DNA of 41,570 nt, from IMG/VR virus record IMGVR_UViG_3300036828_000342, positions 1-41,570 of that record; one strand, 5' to 3'. Shown here in pieces: positions 36,992-41,570 of the stretch. Each line of letters opens with the position of its first letter. Position 1 is the stretch's first letter. The stretch comes from a virus. The position numbers were made by a program, and so were the translations under genes. The notes below the pieces were generated by a model. The model did no database searches and had not been told where the DNA came from. It was given only the letters and a program-made list of their open reading frames with translations.

Positions 36992-37324
36992 CTAAATCTC
37001 CGTGATTTCAATGTGATGTGATGCTTCGATGATCTTTTTCTTGAGCTTATACACCGGCAGTTTAAGCCCCTTGCAATCCTCTATCACTCTTTCGCCTGAT
37101 TTCTCGTAATAGGCGAAATCAGCGATATAAGTGAACATCTTGCTGCCGTTTATCGAGAAATCGAATGAAGGTTGCAGTTCCAAGCCGTTGATTTCTCCGG
37201 CCTTTGCCAGAAGTTTCAATTCGGCATACCTGGCGCCTTCCTTTTGAGATTGAAATTTGATGCCGTCGATCGTGATGGCCTTGGCGCCGTATTTGTGGCC
37301 GCCCGGGCTTCGCCAGTGCGTCAT
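36992..37324 (-). CDS. DUF1064 phage nuclease-like protein
   Basis: 110 residues, start ATG 37324, ATGA-coupled upstream. The DUF1064 signature is nearly complete: GGHKYGAKAITIDGIKFQSQ, KEGARYAELKLLAKAGEING, then LQPSF, YIADFAYYEKSGERVIEDCK, G, and YKLKKKIIEASHHIEITEI. The E..DF...EDxKG arrangement fits a PD-(D/E)XK-type nuclease core, possibly a Holliday-junction resolvase. The length is usual. It lies before GcrA in the early leftward chain, consistent with replication or recombination. Confidence 0.85.
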   Translation of the reverse strand: MTHWRSPGGHKYGAKAITIDGIKFQSQKEGARYAELKLLAKAGEINGLELQPSFDFSINGSKMFTYIADFAYYEKSGERVIEDCKGLKLPVYKLKKKIIEASHHIEITEI

Positions 37325-37428
37325 CGCCGATACCTCGCCGCGAGTGTGCGACAGCTCGCGCAAAGCCGCCGGCGGGTCTGCCAGATGCAGGTGAGATGCC
37401 GCGGGCTCGGGATGTGGCGCGGGATCAT
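37321..37428 (-). CDS. 35-residue basic micro-protein, ATGA-coupled on both sides
   Basis: ATG 37428 overlaps the preceding stop (ATGA), and its TGA overlaps the DUF1064 start (ATGA). The product is MIPRHIPSPRHLTCIWQTRR, then RLCASCRTLAARYRR, very basic with three cysteines, two of them in C-x2-C. Perfect coupling at both ends is the main support. Function unknown. Confidence 0.5.
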   Translation of the reverse strand: MIPRHIPSPRHLTCIWQTRRRLCASCRTLAARYRR

Positions 37429-37616
37429 TTGATGCCGGCCTTGAGCCGCTTCAGCAGCTCGTCGGTCCCCACCGTCACCGGCGGCAGATCGTCGCTCCAC
37501 AGGTCGCGGTCGCGAATCGCCGGCGGTTTTGGGCCGCGGAATCGGATAGAGAGGTTTTTCCGCACCGCATCCTTCCATCCCTTGTGCGGTTGGCCTGGGG
37601 CCCGCGGGCGGCTCAT
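37425..37616 (-). CDS. Hypothetical basic protein, 63 aa
   Basis: ATG 37616 overlaps the preceding stop (ATGA). Starts MSRPRAPGQPHKGWKDAVRK, basic, followed by IRFRGPKPPAIRDRDLWSDD and a short helical end. No membrane segment and no family recognised. It is the second gene of the leftward chain. Confidence 0.55.
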   Translation of the reverse strand: MSRPRAPGQPHKGWKDAVRKNLSIRFRGPKPPAIRDRDLWSDDLPPVTVGTDELLKRLKAGIK

Positions 37617-37861
37617 TTCAGGGCCTCGTCGATCATGCGTTCCCAAGAAATACCTGGTGATGGATAGTCGCCCATCGAATTTAAATCACCGCCGGCAAGC
37701 AACATCGCCTCGGTCGGATCCCGCATCGCCGCGATGGCCGCGCGGGCAAGAATCTTCATTCCCTCACGAAATTCGTCAGGAACGTCGTTCCACGGATGGC
37801 CGCTGCTTCCCAAATGCTTGGAATAGATCGCGACCGCCACGCGCTCGACCATTTCCGACAT
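37613..37861 (-). CDS. First gene of the leftward operon, 82 aa
   Basis: Start ATG 37861 is preferred over ATG 37873 because GGAGGGCAGG lies just before it. The product MSEMVERVAVAIYSKHLGSS, then HPWNDVPDEFREGMKILARA, AIAAMRDPTEAMLLAGG is a helical protein of a pattern (xxxARAAIxAMRxPTxxMLxAG) found widely in alphaproteobacterial phages. Function unknown. It follows the divergent promoter region directly. Confidence 0.6.
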   Translation of the reverse strand: MSEMVERVAVAIYSKHLGSSGHPWNDVPDEFREGMKILARAAIAAMRDPTEAMLLAGGDLNSMGDYPSPGISWERMIDEALK

Positions 37862-37951
37862 CCTGCCCTCCATTATTATTCAGTATCGGCTTGACAAGAA
37901 TATACCGTGAGAATATACCAGCGTCAATGGACCAACGCAAGGGACATCAAA
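37862..37951. promoter_or_regulatory. Divergent promoter/operator (control switch) region
   Basis: On the plus strand TTGACA, a 17-base spacer, then TATACC form a good sigma-70 promoter pointing right. The spacer and -10 contain a direct repeat GAATATACC-GTGA-GAATATACC, a likely operator. On the minus strand the same AT-rich sequence offers TATATT boxes for the leftward operon. This is the only divergent gene junction of the phage backbone, with an XRE regulator encoded just to the right. Confidence 0.65.
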
Positions 37952-38032
37952 ATGACCATGACCGAAATCCACTTTATCAGTTTTTGCGTGATAGCGTTCG
38001 GCGGTTCGATGCTGATCGCGTGCCTGATCTGA
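37952..38032 (+). CDS. 26-residue single-span membrane micro-protein
   Basis: ATG 37952, 9 bases after AAGGG. The product MTMTEIHFISFCVIAFGGSM, then LIACLI is one hydrophobic helix. It is the first gene behind the rightward promoter. A competing frame from ATG 37927 has no ribosome site. Small membrane peptides at this place may be toxic or signalling; nothing more can be said. Confidence 0.45.
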   Translation: MTMTEIHFISFCVIAFGGSMLIACLI

Positions 38033-38039
38033 GGATGTC

Positions 38040-38618
38040 ATGAGCGTTGAAGCCTTTCCCCTGCAGTGGCCCGATGGTTGGCCGCGCAATCCGTATCGCG
38101 GCGGGTCGCGGTTCGACACCAGCTTTGACAAGGCCAGGATCAAGCTTCTTAACGAACTGCGGATGCTCGGCGCCGACAATATCGTCATTTCGAGCAATCT
38201 GCCGCTGCGGCAGGACGGCTACCCGTATTCGGACAAGTACAAGGTGGACGATCCCGGCGTTGCGCTCTATTTCCGCCTCAAGAAGCGGCCAATGGTCATG
38301 GCACGCGACGACTATTCCTATGTTCGCGACAATCTCTGCGCGCTCTGGCACGCTATCGCGCATCTGCGCGGATTGGAGCGCCATGGCGGCGCAACGATGA
38401 TGGAGCGGGCGTTTGCCGGCTTTGTCGCCATCGCGCCGCCGGATTGGAAAAAGCCTTGGCGTGAAGTGTTCGGCGTGAAGCCGGAGTGGTCTGGTGACAT
38501 TACCGCGCTCTATCGTGAAAAGGCCCGCCGCCGCCACCCCGACGCCGGCGGCAGCGACACTTTGATGGCTGAGTTGAACCTCGCGTTTGCCGAGGCCAAG
38601 AAGGAGATTCGCACCTAA
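38040..38618 (+). CDS. J-domain (DnaJ-like) phage protein, 192 aa
   Basis: ATG 38040. The N terminus FPLQWPDGWPRNPYRGGSRF and the centre (LNELRMLGADNIVISSNLPL, RQDGYPY, DDPGVALYFRLKKRP) form a conserved domain of alphaproteobacterial phages. The C-terminal part (ALYREKARRRHPDAGGSDTL, MAELNLAFAEAKKEI) is a short J domain with the HPD motif that stimulates Hsp70 (DnaK). It may recruit host chaperone for replication, as DnaJ does in lambda. Coupled by TAATG to the XRE gene. Confidence 0.78.
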   Translation: MSVEAFPLQWPDGWPRNPYRGGSRFDTSFDKARIKLLNELRMLGADNIVISSNLPLRQDGYPYSDKYKVDDPGVALYFRLKKRPMVMARDDYSYVRDNLCALWHAIAHLRGLERHGGATMMERAFAGFVAIAPPDWKKPWREVFGVKPEWSGDITALYREKARRRHPDAGGSDTLMAELNLAFAEAKKEIRT

Positions 38619-39004
38619 TGCCGCGCGTCACCGATCCTGATTTTACCGCCCGCGTCGGCGCCGCTATCGTCGCCCGCCGCAAGTGGCTGGAGATAGGCCA
38701 GGCTGAGCTGGCGCGCCGGCTCGGCATAACCGCGGGCCAGATGAGCAAATACGAGCTCGGGCTCAATACGCCGGACGCTCTTTTCCTGGTGCGGTTATCC
38801 ACGGCCCTCGGCATGACGCCGAATGACCTGCTGGATCATCAGGGCACGCCGCAGGGCGCGCGATCGCATCTTTCCGAACTATCCGCCCTGCTCGGCGATG
38901 TCGATATCAGCGGCGTCGTGGCGGCCATGAAGGGCATGGATGGCGCCGACCGCCGCCGCGTGCGTATGCTGGTTGCGGCCTATCACAGGGGGACTGCGGC
39001 ATGA
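38618..39004 (+). CDS. XRE-family transcriptional regulator
   Basis: 128 residues, ATG 38618. A lambda-repressor-type helix-turn-helix lies at 20-75: RKWLEIGQAELARRLGITAG, QMSKYELGLNTPDALFLVRL, STALGMTPNDLL. The C-terminal 45 residues are helical (LSALLGDVDISGVVAAMKGM, RRRVRMLVAAYHR), with no LexA/CI protease domain. It is probably an autoregulator or lysis-lysogeny control protein; the direct repeat at 37890-37920 is a candidate site. Ends in ATGA with the HNH gene. Confidence 0.82.
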   Translation: MPRVTDPDFTARVGAAIVARRKWLEIGQAELARRLGITAGQMSKYELGLNTPDALFLVRLSTALGMTPNDLLDHQGTPQGARSHLSELSALLGDVDISGVVAAMKGMDGADRRRVRMLVAAYHRGTAA

Positions 39005-39519
39005 GCGAGTTTGTGACTTTTCCGCTTTCACCCTCGTATGAGGTTTCGCGAGACGGTCGCGTAAGGCGGATCGGCAAAGCGGCGTGCATGTCCCAGAGTC
39101 CAGACGGCGACGGCTACCCCAAGATGACTTTATCCGAGGCCGGCAAGCGATCGACGTGGAAGGTATCACTCCTAGTTTGCTACACTTTCCATGGTCCTCG
39201 GCCGACGCCAAGACACCAAGCGGCGCACCGAGACGGAGATAAAACAAATAGTCATGAGAAAAATATCAGGTGGGCTACACCAAAGGAAAACGAGGCCGAT
39301 AAAATCGCTCACGGGAAAGCCAACCATGGCGAGCGGCATGGCAACGCCAAGTTAACCAACTTACAAGTGACCGAACTACGAGGGAGGGCCGCCGTTCTCC
39401 CTCGAAGCACGTCAGGCCGGCAGGTCAGGCGGGGCGAATTCAGCAGGCTGGCTAGGTTTTACGGAATCACCGTTGAGCATACTCGGGCCATCATCAACAG
39501 ACAGGCCAGAATACTATGA
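39001..39519 (+). CDS. HNH endonuclease with NUMOD4-like head
   Basis: 172 residues, ATGA-coupled on both sides. The start (FPLSPSYEVSRDGRVRRIGK) is NUMOD4-like, followed by the HNH core: RPTPRHQAAHRDGDKTNSHE, then KNIRWATPKENEADK (H-x-D-G-x3-N...N-x-x-W-x-T-x3-N). The C-terminal part has KLTNLQVTELRGRAA and a helix-turn-helix (LARFYGITVEHTRAIINRQA). A free-standing homing endonuclease placed between the regulator and the exonuclease gene. Its base composition is lower in GC than its neighbours, suggesting recent gain. Motif intact. Confidence 0.85.
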   Translation: MSEFVTFPLSPSYEVSRDGRVRRIGKAACMSQSPDGDGYPKMTLSEAGKRSTWKVSLLVCYTFHGPRPTPRHQAAHRDGDKTNSHEKNIRWATPKENEADKIAHGKANHGERHGNAKLTNLQVTELRGRAAVLPRSTSGRQVRRGEFSRLARFYGITVEHTRAIINRQARIL

Positions 39520-40517
39520 ACGAAATTACGCCCGGTTTTTACGAGATCGGTATCGAGGACTATCATCTCGATCCTTGTCCTTCGCCATCTCTCAACAATT
39601 CCTTAATTTCAGTGTTCTTGCAGGCGCCAGCGAAGGCGCGAAACCAGCATCCGAAGCTCAATCCTCTTTGGAGAGGAACCAACTCTAATCGATTCGATTT
39701 GGGGTCAGCAGCGCATAAACTCCTGTTAGGTCGCGGTCGCGAAATCTCGGTGCTCGAGTTCGACGACTACCGCAAGAACGACGCCAAAGACGCTCGCGAT
39801 GCCGCCCGCGCCGCCGGCCTGATCCCAATCTTGGGCAAGGACTTTGATATCGCCAGCGCGATGGAAACGGCTGCCCGCCGCCAGATCAAGGAATTTGAAT
39901 TGGCCGGCGCATTCGGCTCCGAGGGGCGCAGCGAAATGGCGCTGCTGTGGCTCGATTCGTCGGGTGCATGGGGCCGCAACCTCATCGACTGGTCAACCGA
40001 TGACCTGACCGAGATTTGGGACTATAAGACCACCGATCGCTCCGCCCGCCCTGAGGATCCCGGCCTCGGCGTCCACGTCGTCTCGATGGGTTACGACACC
40101 CAGTCCGCGATGCAGGAACGCGGCCTGACGACTCTGTTTCCGCAGCTCGGCGGCCGGATAAAATTCCGTCTGCTGTTCCAGGAAACCGAACCGCCCTACC
40201 TGATCAGCGCGGTCGAACCGGACGCCGCCACCATGACCATGGCCCACAAGAAGGTCGATTACGCCTTCAACAAATTCGCCGAATGCCTGAAGTCCGGCGT
40301 CTGGCCCGGCTATACGCCGAAAATCGTACCGTTGGTTCACGCCGGCTACCTGGCCAATCGCTGGCTGGAGCGCGAGATTGCGGAATTCGAGGGCGATGGC
40401 AATGAACTGGCACCGCCGGTCGCGCTGCCGAAGCGCAAGCCCGGCCGTCCGAAGTTTTCCCGCAATAAGAAGCGCATTCTCGTTCCCCGCGTCCCCAATC
40501 CGTTCGGAGCAGGCTGA
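39516..40517 (+). CDS. PD-(D/E)XK exonuclease (RecE/YqaJ-like)
   Basis: 333 residues, ATG 39516, ATGA-coupled. A helical head with FDLGSAAHKLLLGRGREISV (H67 in the G-x-A-x-H motif of RecE/Cas4-like enzymes) precedes the catalytic core: SEMALLWLDSSGAWGRNLID and EIWDYKTTD, with E140, D158 and D169-x-K171. The end is basic (PKRKPGRPKFSRNKKR). It degrades double-stranded DNA to yield single strands for annealing or recombination; its partner would be the Sak4-like ATPase at 173-1180 across the contig join. Start and length are usual. Confidence 0.8.
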   Translation: MNEITPGFYEIGIEDYHLDPCPSPSLNNSLISVFLQAPAKARNQHPKLNPLWRGTNSNRFDLGSAAHKLLLGRGREISVLEFDDYRKNDAKDARDAARAAGLIPILGKDFDIASAMETAARRQIKEFELAGAFGSEGRSEMALLWLDSSGAWGRNLIDWSTDDLTEIWDYKTTDRSARPEDPGLGVHVVSMGYDTQSAMQERGLTTLFPQLGGRIKFRLLFQETEPPYLISAVEPDAATMTMAHKKVDYAFNKFAECLKSGVWPGYTPKIVPLVHAGYLANRWLEREIAEFEGDGNELAPPVALPKRKPGRPKFSRNKKRILVPRVPNPFGAG

Positions 40518-40612
40518 TGCTCGGAACCTCCCGCCGCGGCTTCGTCACTGGCCTGATTTCGTTCATTGGTGATAGGAGTGGGAGGGGCCGTCGTGTCAGC
40601 TCTCGCTCTTGA
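40517..40612 (+). pseudogene. Twin-arginine-leader micro-protein, truncated by insertion
   Basis: ATG 40517 overlaps the exonuclease stop (TGATG). It begins MLGTSRRGFVTGLISFI, the usual RR-x-F-x-TGL head of small phage proteins that normally continue with an APAIVRAS-like stretch. From about 40568 the sequence changes to Gly/Arg-rich (GDRSGRGRR) and stops at 40612. The break coincides with the start of the membrane protein/IS1595 DNA, so the gene appears cut by that insertion. Confidence 0.55.
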
Positions 40613-41339
40613 AAACCCTATACATCGCGCTAGGGCCGTTCTCTTTTTCGGGTTTCTTGGGATCGTGGGTTTTATTCTTACGGTGCTAACCTATGAACAG
40701 ACGCCGGGTGTCCCTCATATCGCGGATGCAATCGAATGGATTCGACCGAGTTTAGTAGCAGCGCGGGAAACCCTTGTTTGGGCAGTTTGGCGTCCATCTG
40801 TCGGGATGCTGGTGACATTCGTTGTCGGCTCAATACTGGGGCCTCTTTCGATCCTTCTTTATTTGCGATCAAGGAAACGTACTTGGCACTCATCTTACGA
40901 CATTTTCAAACTGGCTAATCCTGAATTGATGAAAGATGCGGAAGTGGCAGAGGATGAAGTTCAAAAACTAACCGAGCGCATCCGTGAACTCCAAATTGAA
41001 CGTGAGAGCCTGAGCATACCGTTTGAGTCTCATACCTATTTCACTGAAGAATCAGAAAGCATGTTGAAATGGAGAGGGGCTATTCGCGACGCTACCACCA
41101 GAAATTTGGCGTTGCATGAATTGAGAGAGAAGGCACGGAGGAACGCTCTAAACGACATTTATGACAAACTTACACGCGGAGGATTAATTGCGAGAGGGTT
41201 TAAGGACCCGCTTGGTTTGCACCCAAAAGAAATTGAAATCCCGATGGCATATTGGAAGTTTCTGAAATTCAGCGGGGACTACAAAGAGGCGCAGGGTAAT
41301 GGCATCAAATATACCGCCATCGAAGTTGCGAGGGGATGA
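40593..41339 (+). CDS. Two-span membrane protein with coiled coil, probable insertion cargo
   Basis: GTG 40593 is favoured because GGAGGGG lies 5 bases before it; product 248 residues. Two hydrophobic helices (VLFFGFLGIVGFILTVLTYE, SVGMLVTFVVGSILGPLSIL) are followed by a coiled coil (EDEVQKLTERIRELQIERES) and a soluble domain with NDIYDKLTRGGLIARGFKDP, IPMAYWKFLKFSGDYKEAQG. The soluble domain appears in accessory proteins of rhizobial genomes, function unknown. AT-rich compared with phage genes. It lies 5 bases from the end of the IS1595-type transposase on the other strand and so is likely its passenger. Confidence 0.6.
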   Translation: MSALALENPIHRARAVLFFGFLGIVGFILTVLTYEQTPGVPHIADAIEWIRPSLVAARETLVWAVWRPSVGMLVTFVVGSILGPLSILLYLRSRKRTWHSSYDIFKLANPELMKDAEVAEDEVQKLTERIRELQIERESLSIPFESHTYFTEESESMLKWRGAIRDATTRNLALHELREKARRNALNDIYDKLTRGGLIARGFKDPLGLHPKEIEIPMAYWKFLKFSGDYKEAQGNGIKYTAIEVARG

Positions 41340-41344
41340 TGGTG

Positions 41345-41570
41345 TTAGCATCCCTCAATCGCCGCTGCGAAAATGTCATTATTGAAGCGGTTGTTATAGC
41401 GGAACTGAAATTCCGCGACGTACAGCGGCATGTACTTGGCGCTGACCTTGTGGAACGAGCCAACGATACCGCGCTTGAAGATCGACCAAAAGCCTTCAAT
41501 CGTTTGCGTGTGGACCGCGCCGACAACATATTGATGTTTGGCATGGTCAACAGTCGCATGCGGATACTTC
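41345..41570 (-). pseudogene. C-terminal part of IS1595/ISXO2-type transposase (right window edge)
   Basis: Minus strand, stop at 41345. The frame reads (from the window end) KYPHATVDHAKHQYVV, GAVHTQTIEGFWSIFKRGIV, GSFHKVSAKYMPLYVAEFQF, RYNNRFNNDIFAAAIEGC, a typical end of ISXO2-like transposases with catalytic E in TIEGFW. The gene continues beyond the window. The same sequence up to base 147 is found at the left edge. If the ends join, only about 80 C-terminal residues exist and the transposase is dead; if not, a full copy may lie outside. Confidence 0.75.
41424..41570. repeat. 147-bp direct terminal repeat (right copy)
   Basis: Matches bases 1-147 with one silent difference at 41444. See the left copy. 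Confidence 0.95.

Noticed and set aside
37927-38043. ORF starting MDQRKGHQNDHD in front of the J-domain gene.
   Set aside because: No ribosome site; the overlapping 26-residue membrane ORF has one and a more protein-like composition.
38791-38800. TTATCCACG, one base from a DnaA box.
   Set aside because: A single near match inside the XRE coding region with no other boxes or AT-rich DNA nearby.
1-41570. CRISPR arrays, rRNA genes, integrase or excisionase.
   Set aside because: No regularly spaced repeats, rRNA-like sequence, or tyrosine/serine recombinase motifs were found on either strand.

Overview
The window is almost entirely a tailed phage (or prophage) genome of podovirus type from an alphaproteobacterium, most likely a Bradyrhizobium/Rhodopseudomonas/Afipia-like host. 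Host clues: an outer-membrane protein with the ADLPVK leader usual in that group, a GcrA-family regulator, and an IS1-type transposase of the kind common in Rhizobiales. Podovirus signs: a large portal, tail adaptor and tail nozzle next to the capsid gene, three long internal (ejection) proteins, and no tape measure, sheath or tail-tube genes. No integrase or RNA polymerase gene was recognised.

Layout. One divergent control region (about 37.86-37.95 kb) drives two long gene chains that converge on a terminator at 5.29 kb. Rightward, and apparently across the window ends: J-domain protein, XRE regulator, HNH nuclease, PD-(D/E)XK exonuclease, then (from base 173) a Sak4-like ATPase, a string of tiny ATGA-coupled genes, a methyltransferase-like protein, an ASCH protein and small unknowns. 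Leftward: small unknowns, DUF1064 nuclease, GcrA, a split winged-helix gene, a replication protein with an iteron-like array inside it, TerL, portal, capsid, tail adaptor and nozzle, ejection proteins, a cassette of exported or membrane proteins (including an O-antigen ligase/polymerase-like protein), putative fibres, GH108 endolysin, holin, outer-membrane protein and a papain-like hydrolase.

Two mobile elements interrupt this plan. A 3,705-bp element (32656-36360) with perfect 15-bp terminal inverted repeats sits in the winged-helix gene, flanked by a 12-bp exact (14-bp with one mismatch) target duplication. Besides an intact IS1-type DDE transposase it carries a ParA-like ATPase with an altered Walker A, two small proteins and a membrane protein. 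Removing it restores the host gene in frame. A second insertion, at about 40.57 kb, breaks a small twin-arginine-leader gene and brings a membrane protein plus the C-terminal end of an IS1595/ISXO2-type transposase. That transposase fragment is also the first 147 bases of the window, so the contig is either circular or bounded by two copies of the element.

Most worth following up: the ParA-carrying transposon; five Sec signal peptides on fibre-like and surface proteins; a GxGY repeat module shared by three neighbouring virion genes; the origin-like iterons; and two complementary halves of a tRNA-Ser-like gene lying in inverted order at the convergence point. Functions are assigned by motif recognition from the sequence alone; no database search was run.
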